Source of the DNA: Liolophura sinensis
Lineage: Eukaryota; Mollusca; Polyplacophora; Chitonida; Chitonidae
DNA length: 64,000 nt
Assembly (NCBI RefSeq): GCF_032854445.1
Contig: NC_088300.1
Span: forward strand, 72,516,984-72,580,983
Direction: 5' to 3'
The notes below the pieces were generated by a model, which was given only the letters and a program-made list of their open reading frames with translations, did no database searches and was not told the DNA's origin. Shown here piece by piece: positions 13,001 to 28,000 of this stretch (its first letter is position 1; every line of letters begins with the position of its first letter). A program made the position numbers and the translations under genes.

Positions 13001-16000
13001 CAGGTCATCGCATACCCGACCTAAGTACGCATAACCTAAGTCAGAAAAAAGCAGTATTTAGTTTTTCTCACATACATTAGTTATTCAATAACCTGGTATC
13101 CTAGTTCACTTTGAAATGAGTTATGTTCGTTAGAAAAAATAGATACCGTGGCTTGTAAAACAACAAATACCCTTACAACTTGGATGCCCACATGAGAAAA
13201 CTTTGGAATGTTTTACACATTTGCATTTTTTATGCTGAGAGTATGTCTAATACGTACCTGTTACTGATAACATTCTCTCCTGTCGATTGTTAAGAGTGTA
13301 AAGGTCATGGCTGAAATCAGAAAGAAAGTAATGCTGACGATAACAGAGTTCACAGGACTGTTCCCTATAGTGCCTTACTGCCCAACAACTGTGCTCAAAG
13401 TAATGTCTATATATTACGTCATGTGGTACACAAAGTCATGCCTATTTATTACGTCATTTGGTACACAAATTCATGTACATATATACTACGTCATGTGGTA
13501 CACAAAGTCATGTCTATATATTACGTCATGTGGTACACAAAGTCATGTCTATACATTACGTCATATGGTACACAAAGTCATGTGGTACACAAAGTCATAT
13601 CTATACATTACGTCATGTGGTACACAAAGTCATGTCTATACATTACGTCATGTGGTACACGAGGTTATGTCTATACATTACGTCATATGGTACACAAGGT
13701 CATGTCTATACATTACGTCATGTGGTACACAAAGTCATGTCTATACATTACGTCATATGGTACACAAAGTCATGTCTATACATTACGTCATGCGGTACAC
13801 AATTAAAAGTAAAACAACACAAGCTAATTCCTATTACAGTTTTAAAATATCTCGCGCCATTTATTTACCAGGTTATCAAAACATTTAGCTACTACCTCTC
13901 TATCTCGGCAAGCAATAATCAACTGTTAGCAAAGGGAAATTGTTTAAAGCTATCATAAACAATCCTTCTTTGTTTATTGAAGAAAACTTTAAACACATAA
14001 GAGTGAAAACCTTTGCTGTCTTAAGGTATGCAATATTTTTAAACATTCGGCAATGTTTTGATGGCAGAGGTGGACTTTGGGATGAGTAGCGTAAACCGTA
14101 TAAACCACAGCAATGTTTTGATGGTTGAGGTGGAGTTGGGGATGAGTAGCGTGAAGCGTATAAATCACAGCAATGTTTTGATGGTTGAGGTGGAGTTGGG
14201 GATGAGTAGCGTGAAGCGTATAAATCACAGCAATGTTTTGATGGTTGAGGTGGAGTTGGGGATAAGTAGTTTAAACCGTATAAATCCCAGCAATGTTTTG
14301 ATGGTTATGGTGGAGTTGGGGATGAATAGCGTAAACCGTATAAATCACAGCAATGTTCTGATGGTTGAGGTGGAGTTGGGAATGAGTAACGTAAACCGTA
14401 TAAAATCACAGCAAAATTTTGATGGTTGAGGTGGAGTTGGGGATGAGTAGCGTGAAGCATATAAATCACAGCAATGTTTTGATGGTTGAGGTGGAGTTGG
14501 GGTTGAGTAGCGTGAAGCGTATAAATCACAGCAATGTTTTGATGGTTGAGGTGGAGTTGGGGATGAGTAGCGTGAAGCGTATAAATCACAGCAATGTTTT
14601 GATGGTTGAGGTGGAGTTGGGGATGAGTAGCGTGAAGCGTATAAATCACAGCAATGTTTTGATGGTTGAGGTGGAGTTGGGGTTGAGTAGCGTGAAGCGT
14701 ATAAATCACAGCAATGTTTTGATGGTTGATGTGGAGTTGGGGATGAATAGCGTAAACCGTACAAATCACAGCAATGTTTTCGATAATTAAAGTGGATCTA
14801 GGGATGAGTAGCGCACTACAATTGATAGCTGGAGTAGCGTGCATTAAAGCAACATTCTGCACAGCTGAAGTGGAGTTGTGGTCATTGACTTACACTGTAA
14901 AGACATAGCAACGTTTTTAATAGTAGAAGTGGAGTTGTGGGTGAGTGACTTACACTCGGAATGGCTTTGTATGTCGTGGTTAGCTGAGGTGGAGTTGTAG
15001 AGGAATAACTTACCTTGCACAAGGTATGGAAATGTTTTGGTAGATGAGGTAGCGTCCCCTGTAAGGCAGTGTTTTGGGTAGTTGAGGTGGAGATGTTGGC
15101 GAGTAACTTACACTGTACAAGTAATAGCAATGTTTTGGTAGTTGAGGTAGCGTCCCCTGTAAGGCAGTGATTTGGGTAGTTGAGGTGGAGATGTTGGCGA
15201 GTAACACACTGTACAAGGTATGGCAATGTTTTGGTAGTTGAGGTAGCGTCCTCTGTACACCAGTGTTTTGGTTAGTTCAGGTGGAGTTGTGGGCGAGTAA
15301 CTTACCCTGTACAAGGTATGGCAATGTTTTGTAGTTGAGGTAGCGTCCCCTGTAAAGCAATATTTTGGTTAGGTCAGGCGGAGTTGTTGGCGAGTAACTT
15401 ACCCTGTAAAAAGGGTTGCGTGATCATGGACCGGAAGGCCGCGTACTGATCTCCGCCAATCAAAAAACTGGTCCAAAGCAGTGTCGGCGTTCACTTCATT
15501 TCCGGTTCCGGCTAGACTTGTCCACGGAGAGGAGTCCGCTCTCTATAAACATTAAGCTCCATTGATTTTAAATCAAAGGATAACAACTTAAGCTGAACAA
15601 CAAAATGCTGGATTAATTTTTTTTGAAATTCATCAAGCACTCGATAGTGACAACTAATGTTAGTATTGTTACACCAGGTTTACAAGAATATGGAATATGC
15701 ATATATGTTGTATATAGCCCCTTATACATTTAATACATCTGTGAAGTGAATAATAATGAAAAACAAAAGGTTGGTAGCTAATGATTGCCTCGAAAATACG
15801 CGACATTCTTTACAGAAACATGTCCCGGTTCCAGTATTTCTACATATACATTTTTGTGCTTTTAATAACTCAAATCACATATTTTGGGGACACTTTATCG
15901 ATTTGTGGTCAGTTGGTTATAAACATTCTTGAATACCACTAATGTTGATAATAATAGGTAATACAAGTCATGCATCCATGCCTTGGTCAGATTCAGATAT

Positions 16001-19000
16001 CTGTGTTATCTGTCATCGTGACCAACTTCATATTAATATGCATGAATATAGCATAAATCACAATATTTTGATGTTTGTCAACCAGATAGTTATTGTTCAC
16101 ATACGGCATATATAAACAGAGAATACATTGTATAGCATGAGAAAAGGGGGTCATGGCCAGTGACCATTCACAATGAGTCATCGGTGTGGGCAGCTTGAAA
16201 TCATAGGATTAACAAGGCCAAAAATTCACATTTGTGCTGGTTTATGTGTTATACAAATAGCTTGGTTCAAGTGCACCCAGGGCGTGCATGTATCAAAAGC
16301 ATAACCAATGGGATGCCGTAAACGTTTACAGACTCAAGTTACCCAAGGCTCCAGTGCAGACAAACAAGGAAATGGTCATATAATAGAAATGCTACAGTTC
16401 AAAAATAAATGTAAATGTAGGTCTACCACTAAAACACTTAACAAAGGAGGGCTTTGGAGTAGATACTGTTTAAAGAAAAAGCTAGAAAATCTAATGGCAA
16501 TAAAATATAACCATGTGAACGGCAACACGCAATTTCCATTCACTACACATTTTAATTAATTCTGGGGTTTTGAAAATCTATTCGCGCGTGTGAAAAGGAT
16601 AGATAACCTGTTGTCAGTGGTTTGCATTCAAACGAAAAATTTAGTATAAAATTGAAATTTCTCATGTTTATTCATGTTGCTTCTATAGAGGATAAGTGTG
16701 GTTGCTTAAGATTAGAATAAAACCAATATTTTAACAATACGTGTATAGATAAGGGTTCAAACCAGCATGAATGGATTTTTTCTCCTTCTTTACAGATCTA
16801 TGATACTATTAAAGTTTGCCGCAGTTTGCATTATTGGATTTATATTTTTGTTCCAGTTGTACTTGAATTATTTACACGCGGCAGAGATAATGAAGCATAA
16901 AAAATGGAAAATAAAATAAAAACAAACGGAGTGAACGGGCAAGGGATGGCCTGCACGAGGTATATACGCACTTAGTTCAGCAATAGGATGCTGTACAAAA
17001 ATGGCCGCGAGTTAAATTAAAAAGACGCTGACCCAGGCGGGTTAAAAACAGAGAAACAAAGAAAACAAAGTTAAAAACAATCTTTAGCTTTTAGCTCTTA
17101 TCTAATTCTTACTCGCCAACGGGGATAAGAAAACATGCATTATGTCAGGTACATGTATGTATAGTCCTCTTTGAATTTAATACCGTGACCATATGTACAT
17201 TGTATAAAGTAGACAGTTTGGCTTTCCCGAAACGCTGCGTTGAAATGAAATTTACACAGAGACATACTGTAGATCGTCCTGTAAGTGCTGAAGACTGTGT
17301 TTCTGGGCTACGTATGACTCTCTTGCCATAGGCGACACGTTAAGTGATAGACTCTCCAGTTTGATGACGTGTTAAATCGTTTGCGATGGCCCGCGGACAC
17401 TGTACAGTCATCTCTTTTATCCTCAATGCAGGAATAATAACTATATCTACATATGACATGGGTCAGCCGTAAAACAAACCATATCATAAAGGGGACAGAT
17501 ATAGGTACGCCTTCAGCTAGAAAGATGGGAAGTACGGAAGATATACAGACATATACAGCTCAACACGCCATTCTCCACAAATGACATGAAGACTTCGTAA
17601 GGCTACATGAGATTTACTGACAATAAAGCTCAACACATCATTCTCCACAAATGGCATGAAGACTTCGTAAGGCTACATGAGATTTACTGACAATAAAGCT
17701 CAACACATCATTCTCCACAAATGGCATGAAGACTTCGTAAGGCTACATGAGATTTACTGACAATAAAGCTCAACACATCATTCTCCACAAATGGCATGAA
17801 GACTTCGTAAGGCTACATGAGATTTACTGACAATAAAGCTCAACACATCATTCTCCACAAATGGCATGAAGACTTCGTAAGGCTACATGAGATTTACTGA
17901 CAATAAAGCTCAACACATCATTCTCCACAAATGGCATGAAGACTTCGTAAGGCTACATGAGATTTACTGACAATAAAGCTCAACACATCATTCTCCACAA
18001 ATGGCATGAAGACTTCGTAAGGCTACATGAGATTTACTGACAATAAAGCTTAACACATCATTCTCCACAAATGACATGAAGACTTCGTAAGGCTACATGA
18101 GATTTACTGACAATAAAGCTCAACACATCATTCTCCACAAATGACATGAAGACTTCGTAAGGCTACATGAGATTCACTGACAATACAGCTCAACACATCA
18201 TTCTCCACAAATGGCATGAAGACTTCGTAAGGCTACATGAGATTTACTGACAATAAAGTTCAACACATCATTCTCCACAAATGGCATGAAGACTTCGTAA
18301 GGCTACATGAGATTTACTGACAATAAAGCTTAACACATCATTCACCACAAATTGCATGAAAACTTCGTATGGCTGCATAAGATTCACTGACAATACAGCT
18401 CAACACATCATTCTCCACAAATTGCATGAAAACTTCGTATGGCCAGATGATTTACTGACAATACAGCTCAACACGCCATTCTCCACATAAGAGGAGACTT
18501 CACCTGGCTACATGATCCAATTCGGATAAAGTGTTATAACTGTAAGAAGTTGAATCGCACATTTTGGTGTGTTACATATATGTTAAGTACAAATGAGTGG
18601 AGCTATATATGGCGTACAGATGACTGTAGATCATAAACTGAGAGACATAAGAATGTTGTATAGGCCTCAGTACAGCATGAAGTTAACGACATTCATAATA
18701 GCTAAAGTAAGTGAGATAAACAGACATATATTAAATTGTATCTTTATCTCGTCCTGTTCTGTACAGAACAAAATTCTTATCTCAGATATCGGCAAGACCA
18801 TTCATACACTTAACTTATCGCGACACGTGTTCTTGACGTTTTTTCATATGCCAAAGTGAGAGAAAAACTAGACGGGAATAGAAAATACACTGAATACACA
18901 TAAATCCATTTAATGTAATGTATATAACTGACGTATAGGTGTCTCACTTGTAATAAAAGCGTATATGTCTGTATATGATGATCAGCAGATGTTATCTACA

Positions 19001-22000
19001 ACTTAGCAGTTTTAAACGTAATCAGTCGCCTTTTTCTCACATGTTTGCAGTATATAGTCCACCGCTGTCGGCTGTTATGAACAAGTTACAATGCACACAA
19101 TATAGTGCGCGGCGGAGTAATATATAAGTGGACATACTGATTAAGAACTATCCTGCCCGGGCCACGTATTACCAGCTTAGATGTGATTTTATACATTTGT
19201 TTTGCTAATGACCCTTAAGTTTGACTGTAGGCTTGATAAGAACGATCGGTCACTAGTGCGGTTTAGTGTTTATATCTGATAGGTAAGCCGTAAATCCTTT
19301 CCACTTCAACTTTACACGGAACACTGGAGAGTGTGTTGAAATGAAACTTAACGATGCGTAACTGTAAAAAGCGTGTGAGGTGAATTTGTATAACAAATCA
19401 AACGTTAGCATTGCCTTAGGCTGGCGAATGTTTAATGAGGGTTTGCTGCTGTTAAAGATTTACACACACAGCCAGTATGTCTAATGTTATTTTTGTAACT
19501 TCAGCAGTGTCGTATGTTTCATTAAATTAAAGGTTGCCTTAATTGTGCTCTCCTTTTTGTTTTAAGGACGAAATGACGAGGAAAAGAATTGAAACGCCCA
19601 TTAACGCTCACGCAATCTAAACACGAGAATTTTAAACCGTTTGAATACAACCTGTAACAGTTTTTTTTCATGAGTGTTTGTGAACATTATATGTCGTACA
19701 CATGACTAATATGACAGCAATTAATTTCATTTCAACAGCAAACGTATACCAAGCATTGTTCAACAACATCACTCTTCGTCGGACTTTTAAAGGAAGTATG
19801 ACATAGTAAGTTCTTCATAAATACGTGTACGCTTATTACTGTGCAACTACCGTTTCTACAAACCACATTTCTTCACACTGTACTGATGAAGTCGTATGTA
19901 AAGAGTTACGAGTAGATCAACCTGGTCGAGAAATAATAACGCATGTTGACGTAGTGTAGAGGAACTGAACAATTGTCAGTCTTTTCTCTTATATTTTTCG
20001 TCCAAAACACATACAAATGCCCAGAAATACTTTATTATTATATTTATTTATATATTTGATTGATTGTTAAGGCCGTGTATTTCACTTACGACAATGTCTA
20101 GTTTAATGGATGAAGGATATCGGAGTACTCGGAGTAACCGAAGTTAATCACTAGTTTTCGGCAAGTACCTGAGCAACTTTCCCATGTGTGAGTCATGGGT
20201 TTATATCAGCTGTTGAAGCTCAGTGTGTATACACTACACTGAACCAATGCATATGATCTCCAACAAAAGTTTTACAAGACCAGTCCGAGGCTGGAATTGA
20301 TGTATTTATTTACCTGATTGGTGTTTTACGACATATTCAGTATATTTCACTTACACGACGGCAGCCAGTATTTTAGTGGCTGGAATTGAACCGCAGTCGG
20401 CTTATAATATGTGGCTTATTATAGGTGGACGATAACGCGTACCAAAGGAAAATGAAAGTAAACAAGTGAAGATTTGGTGTATATATACGTAATCAAACAG
20501 TTCAAAGTCGGCAACCAGATGCGGTGGGGGTTTTGTCACCTGACACAGAAGTCTGATAAAACGACCCAATGCATTAAGTTTATGAAATAACCCTGTCAAC
20601 AGAGAAATCTACTCTGCCGTATCCTACCACCAGTAAAATAATATTTGAAACAATGACAATACATGAACATATGGTGTTTTATACCACAGTGATCTGTGTA
20701 GATGTATGCTTGTGCCTAACATCGCCTAAGGCAAAACATACGTCTGGGTCTTTTCATCAAGAACGAGTTCAATTTTAAAACCGACAAAAACAAGTCAAAC
20801 CAGATTACCACCTGTGACTGTCATAATATAAGACTCCACCAAAAAGCTTCAGACACCAGAAAGCATATGTTTAAGGCCTTTAAACGGGCATAAACTATCC
20901 TACCTTCAGCTGCAGGCTACCTCATGTGATTGCGTTTCCTCTTTTGTTCTAACTCAACGTAATGTAAAGTAATGTTTGCGCATGGATCGTTTTTATAAAA
21001 CATGAGCATTTTAGAACACGTTTCTACCAACTCTCAAAACATGTTATTTACGTTAACTTGGAAGATGTCTTTGACAATGATACAATGGATGACTTCAAGG
21101 GTCCTTCGAAATATTCGTACAAAATTGTGATCACTGAGGAAACAAAGGATTATAAATGGCTTACGTAGTCTTGTTGTGAATTTTCAGCAGACACAGGTTC
21201 TCTTATATGTCTTTATGCACTGGATTCATTAACAGCAACATAAATACTGAATAGTGCAATGTGATTTGTGGATCATCATAACACTGAAAGAAAACGAGGA
21301 AAGGCAGAACTTACATCTGCAATCAGGTATCCCGCCAGTTTAATGTAAATCTGGAAATCATTGGCTTGAATTGCTCGGTAGCGTAAATCCATCTGCAAAA
21401 ATATTATAATAACAAATGTTAAAGGGGAAGAAAATTTAAATATCTACCAAATACCATTGAAAAGAGTATGCTTTTCCTCGCAGGTGCATGCCATAAAAAA
21501 TTCTATGTACCTCAAGTTGATAAATTATAAATAAAGTCAAAATCCGCTGTGGGCGGCTCCATTTTGCCTAAGAACTAGTCCTGAAGTTCTCTGCGTTAGG
21601 AGGAAAATTGCCGTCGGAAACCGCCGAAGTGCACTTCGTACGTTTCCGGTAGAACTCTTCTTCCCAGAAGGTAGCTAACAGTTCAGTTCGTTTTCAATTT
21701 GACGATCGGGAAACCAGAATGTTGGACGTAGGTTCCGAGTTTACACGAACAAGCCGGCAGCTTTAACGACTCTCCTTGACACACCCTTAGCATAAATTGC
21801 GGGGTGTTAAAGATGGAGGACGCGATGGACTGAGCGATTTATGCCAGCTTTGCCGTTTTCAGGCTTTATGTGTATGGCGAGGAAAATCGCAGAATAATGC
21901 AGCAGGCACCAGCAGATAGAAAAAATGTGCTCTTTTCAGATTTTAGTGTCATGTTTTTAAGTTTTCTTCTCCTTTAAACATCGATTATTTATGATTGTAA

Positions 22001-25000
22001 TAAGCATACATACAATCAACACGAACACGAATTATTATTGATTATGACTGATGGAACGTCGGATGTGGTGTTATGGTTTTTTTAATGTCAGAGGAAAGCA
22101 GAGTCAGAGGGTGACTTTGCTGTGTTTGACAGTAGCTGAGGTACATATCCAGCTACTTCAGTAGCCCAGACAGTCATTCACGTGTAGAGAATGGCCAGAC
22201 TACACTGTCAGAAAGCACCGACTACACTAGGTACTGTGTTACTTCTGCATCTGAATATCAAGTTAAAACTATTCATATGATGTAATGGAGAAAAGCTGAT
22301 GAAGGTCAGTCTTAGGTTTAGTGGAGCAGATGTCACTTTACTGGCCACACATTAGAATGGGTAGGCAAGCTGCTAAAGCAAAGTGAAAGGGTCAGTTAAA
22401 TAGCATTCTACCGATCTCATGAAAGTCGAACTGGAGAACCAAGCAACACTGTTCGTATATGGAGTGATCTATAACCTTGGGCCGGTGGTGTTTTATTGTT
22501 ACATATCGGTGTGTCAGGACAAGGAGTCCATGCCACTCACAAAGCAAACACAGCACAAAGGCTCTCTGTTGACAAGTGCACACACCCAAAGTTAACACTG
22601 TACTATTTATCATAACTACACGAAAGCTGTTCGCCTGTTAAATGCGAATGGAAAAGCCCACTTAGTTATTGCATAAAAATAGCTTTGACACTTTACATGT
22701 GATCGATTCTCAATCAATACTGAATATTTTGCACCTCTGGAAAGTTTTACGTTATGTGGAATATAGTCTAAATAACTGCTGACCTACATTTTGCTTTATC
22801 AAGAGAGGCTGTCACTAAACAGGTTCATTCTGGTTTGGTAAAAAAAACATTCCCACAATTTTGACCTCGTGCAGTAAATACAATATACTGCCACTGTGTT
22901 TCCCATTTACTCAAAAGGAACAACTTGGAGGGCACAGCAATGGTGTTGGGGGGGGGGGGCGTTTAATTCTAATTTCAGTCCAAGGCATGTTGAGCCCTGT
23001 ATGATGGACTCATTATAAACATAACGGTGGTGGGGATCCTCACAACAGTCACATCGGTAGACACAACCACAAGAGGTAACACCAGCAGTCTGCGTGTGCA
23101 AAACCTTTCAAGAAGCATGCAAAACTACAGAGAAAGGTCAAGGAAATTTAGGATGGTTCACACACATCGACCTGAGCACGCCTCATTCTGTAGAATTTTG
23201 TGCACTGCAATACAGTATCCTTTGATTAGCAAACCTAATCATATACTTACCCCGTTGACAACATGAGCAAAGTACTTCCGGATTTTGTTTTTAGTGTCTA
23301 TGTCACGTAACGTTGGATTTGACTCTTTGCTTCTTCTGAACCATCTAGACAGAGGAAACAAAACAACACAGATAAAATCAGTTATACATTTTGTTCAGTT
23401 AATAGATTGTAATTGATTGAGACATTATTTTCATAGTTAATATTATACAAACTGATTACTGATTTTTTTCCGTTTCCTTTTTATTACGTTTTAGTTTATT
23501 TCGTTTATTTGTGTGTTTATAGATTTAGAAAGATATAGATCACTTCACGAATGCTACTGTGTGAATACCGATACAGCATCTCTTCAGAAAACACCAAATC
23601 TGGCGTTCCGCCCACTCGTCACCTCGTGTTATCAGACTAGTTCCTGGCCTAGGCTCTATAGCTGTGGACATTTTGCTGACATGCAACTTACTATTCACAC
23701 AACTTTCCCATACACAATATAAATTTAAAATTCAGCCCACGGTAAAGTAAACTGATATCAACGTGCATGAGCTGAAATTTAAAGAGATAATACAATGAAC
23801 CAAATCTACTGACATATGTAACAGATGTAGTCTATCCCAGTCTATGTGGCGGTAGTCTTCTGTACATATACGAGGAGATACGGAATCAATTGGTGCATTG
23901 TTCACTATATGTGCACAGTCTGCTGAAGGCTTGACATCGTGGGTGTATAAGCGCATGGATAAACTGGGTGTCGCCTCTGCCAGTCATGACAAACGTCTTA
24001 GTGTTGATCCGATTACGCTTACTGATTGAGAAAATGTCAGCTTCTAAGCCAGGTCAACGATATGATAAACAGGGCTTCAATTAATATTTGATTGATTCTT
24101 TCTCTTAATATTCATGTTTTCGGTAAATCAGCAATCTTTTTCTGCCGTCAATCAATAACGCTCTTCTTTATATACTCGGTTGTACAGGAGAATATTAAAT
24201 TTACAAACAATATTCGATATGCCATTAGGCCTAATGCCTTAAACGTAGCCAACGACGTTGTTTAACGTCGTACTCTCACTCGGTACGATTCGTGTAATGC
24301 GATTGATCAAAAAAAAAAAAAAAAAAAAACAGTACCCGTTCATTCAAAGTAAATTGTCGTAACAACTTAAAGAATTCAAAAACTGTTTTTGTTTCATTCG
24401 ATTAAGTCATAATATACAAATTTGTCTCATTTTCAATCGATTATAATAATACGATACGACAAATCGTACCATAGAAAAACTAAAGGCCTAAGGAACACGA
24501 TATTTCGAATTAAACACTGTATAAACACTATATGATAGAGATATTGATTGAGCTGGTTGTCTCGCCGTTTGATCATCCATTCTCCTTAGTTCTCTTCAAA
24601 GTATATCCAAAGTCATATCTTGGACACCTTGGTCTTATTAACATATGTAAGAAGCTTAGAATTTTTTCGTGTGCAAATAACATTGTTTGGTAAATAATCT
24701 CCAAAAATCAAATTAATGGTAAGAGAATTCATATCTTACGTTTGGAATATTTTGTAATCTATAACTGGAAGAAGTTCGACGCCGTAATTCCCCGAACTTT
24801 GTCGACGAACACGGCCTTGAATCTGCCCGTGTTCCACTGGTTGGTCTGCAAGTTAAAGAGAAAACTGTTACTATTAGCAAACATCATTGGGTGCGTCAAA
24901 ATGAAGTTTACGGCTGCTTCGCATCCAAATTATGCTGTTAATTCATATTTTACAGCGTCTGAATTATAAGAATCCTATACGTGGTATATGTCACCGATGA

Positions 25001-28000
25001 TAGAATTTTAATTTCCCTTCGTGCTGGCGACAAGATATATAGATATATACACATACCATTGAATGTATTGTATATTTGTTTTATGGTAAAAGTCGTTCTC
25101 GTCAGGGTATAAAACCATCTTACTCTATTTCTTTGACTGAGGAAATTCAGCGCACACGTGTTATAGTTTTCTCTCCTTGCTACGCGTGTCTTGTAATAGA
25201 GGTGATACTTAACATTCCGACAAAAAGCTTTATGTATGGAGAAATATGCGACGTACATATTCTTACATAATAAAATGTTGGGTTCCTTCAAACCAGAGGG
25301 TGCATCGTTAAGATTGAAAGAAAAAGTTCCCAGCCCAACTGCTAGAGAACTGCTTTTTGTTTTTTCACGCAAATTCACAAGAGAAATGAGAAGTAGGTCA
25401 GGTGGGCCATCCTTAACGGAAAATGAGTGAGATTTTCCTGACATCATGATGAATTACGCACACACCACATGCCGCAAGAGACACACTATCACGTGGTGTA
25501 GTCACGAGCGCCGGAAGTACTTGAGCTAAGCACTTCCTCGAATATTTACAAATTATTCTATAATTACGACTGTTTCTAAATGAAGTAAATGAATCCTCTA
25601 AATATAGAGTTTAAAATAACAAACAAAGCATATATAAAATACTGCCTTGTTTAGTACGTAAGTTATGGTTTGATGTACTGTATATTTAACACACATTTCA
25701 ATCAAGCTAGTGATTACTCACCTAAGATTTTAAAATCGGAAAGCCCAGCATCTTCCAAGTGAATCCTTTGAAGCCGATAAGGTACGCTAGAATTAAGGTT
25801 TTCGACAGTATTTACACCTATGTCTTCAATGGCATACTGAACGTCATTGAGTAATAGACTACCTTCCTGCAAATGAAGAAATGGCAAAGTCGTGATGAAT
25901 CAATCTCACTAGGCAACGTTATGAAACTCTCCAAACTATATGTAATTAGTGTGTGTCAGTGTATTAATCAACGATTTCGTCCTTTACTGATATAATTGTA
26001 TTATTACAAATCAATATGCTCAAATAACACTATTCACATAGTGGATTCAGGGTTAAAACTTACCACTTTGACCGTTTTCCCACCACCTGCATTTGGTTCT
26101 TTTGCTATTGATATCGCAGCTTTTTTGCTTGAATCTTGGTATAATGCAAAATCCTGTGGAACAGAAATGGAACGTATACATAAATGACCATGCAGGCACT
26201 CCTCTGAGAAATACACCATACTCAAATGTGGAACTTATGTATGGTGCAAATCTTGAATTTAACTATGCTGACAGAAACTCATCATCAGTAGTTTTCGAGT
26301 TACGTGACACTATAACTGAATGACCAGATTATAGTAGGTCTTGAGTGAGGTTTTAAATGCGAAGCTCATTTCTATCGTCGTCTTGGGAGGTTAAGTCCAT
26401 ATGGAAACACCTTTGTCAACCAGCTGACAACCTGCTGTCGACCAGCTCTGCCTTGCAATGAGTCTATGTGTTTTCCCAAACATTTTATTACAACACACAC
26501 ACAAAAAGCCGCACAAAAATGACATTTAAAATGTACGACATTACGACTGTTCTTACCTGAATGTCGTCTAATTGCTGCCTGCATATAGACTTCCCATCTT
26601 CACATATAACAAACACAGGGGCGTTGATATCCACGGCCGATTTTATAAGCTTCAAGTTTTCGTTTGTTCCACTTCCATTACTTTCCACGGTGATATTGAG
26701 GGTTTCGGGCATGACTCCATTTTCATTTTGAAGGTCTGTTTCCGTTGTGTTCATGTAAACGAATCCTTCTGATGCTGAAATAGAAAGTAAACTCAGCAAT
26801 CATCTGTAAGATAATATCAATACAACGGAGACATACATGTATTATATGTTTATGAGATATAGGTGTGTTGCAAAATATAAATTAATCCAGAAAATCAGTT
26901 TGACAATTGAGCAATGTTTGTTAGCAATGCAAACGAACTGGACGCCATATATTTTTTTCGTTGTAAATCTCTGTGCATAATGGAATCAGAGTAAAAACTT
27001 TTCAGACCATATGAACAAGCTATACGCATTTCATATATTTTATTCTTCACTCTTCTAGCTGCAGAAAACTGATATGGATTACTTTCCGTAGTTTCATGGG
27101 TTATGTTATGACGTCAGCAAGGAAATGGAATGGGGAAAAAAATAAAGCCATTCGCGTAATTCACTAAAAAGATAAGGTAAAGCCATTATTACACTTTCTA
27201 AATCTTTAACTACTTTGTTCCTGAGATGCATAATAATTAAACCGGCTCTATCCACAGGCATGCAGGTTACCAAACTTCCCTTGCACTTCCCTTCCGCATT
27301 TGAAACTTCGACCGACGAACTATATATACTGCTTTCATCACGACTTAATACACGCTTTAATATTACTCATACATACATGTCACAAATGCATGAAGCCGTA
27401 ATTATTCATCGTTGTTACAAATTCAACAGTTCCCGACAATAAGGACAGGGCATTTAGCAGAAATCTAATGCGTGCCGAGCATAGCCTGTATCACGATATG
27501 ACACAGAACACCTGTTTTAGCAAATTAAAACTAATCACATTCATGAAGATAATATTTATGAATGACATCTGCGCATTGAATTGAGATGAATCTTGACATC
27601 TGTGACACCATTGCTATTGTGCTATACGGTGTACATAAAGGCATGCCCTGGATGCACAACCCTTTTTATACCTCAGATTATACTTATTTATTCATTTATT
27701 TATTTGATTGGGGTTTTACGCCGTAAAACAAAAGAATATTTCACTTATACGACGGCGGTCAGCATTATGGTGGGTGGAAACCGGGGATAGCCCGGGGAAA
27801 ACCCACGACCATCCGCAGGTTGCCGACAGACATTCCCATGTACGACCGGAGAGGAAGCCAGCATGAGCTGAACTCAAAGCTACCGCATCGGTGAGACACT
27901 CCTGGGTCATCACGCTGCGCTAGCGCGCTAACCAACTGAGCCACGGAGCCCCCCCACCCTCTCCCCAGATTATAAGAATTTGCTTTAAACCGATTTATAC

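Larger units (their letters stand above)
15543..21314 (-). other. Protease intron 7, 5.8 kb
   Basis: It holds the 70-bp minisatellite and two SINE fragments. The rest is AT-rich and shows no exon-like sequence or recognisable element. The ORFs at 16308-16559 and 18593-18859 look like chance. Confidence 0.7.

Noticed and set aside
13307-13958. Overlapping plus-strand ORFs of 193, 166 and 127 residues
   Set aside because: They are translations of the stop-free 35-bp repeat in three frames, antisense to the protease and inside its intron.
13989-14862. Repeat proteins on both strands (up to 185 residues)
   Set aside because: The 60-bp unit is a multiple of three without stops, so frames stay open by construction. 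The region is intronic.
17556-18512. CRISPR-like regular array
   Set aside because: The whole 70-bp unit repeats, with no unique spacers, and the context is a eukaryotic intron. The same applies to the other arrays.
24950-25447. 165-residue minus-strand ORF in protease intron 4
   Set aside because: No family features, and the phases of exons 4 and 5 already join without it. It may come from an old repeat, but I cannot identify one.
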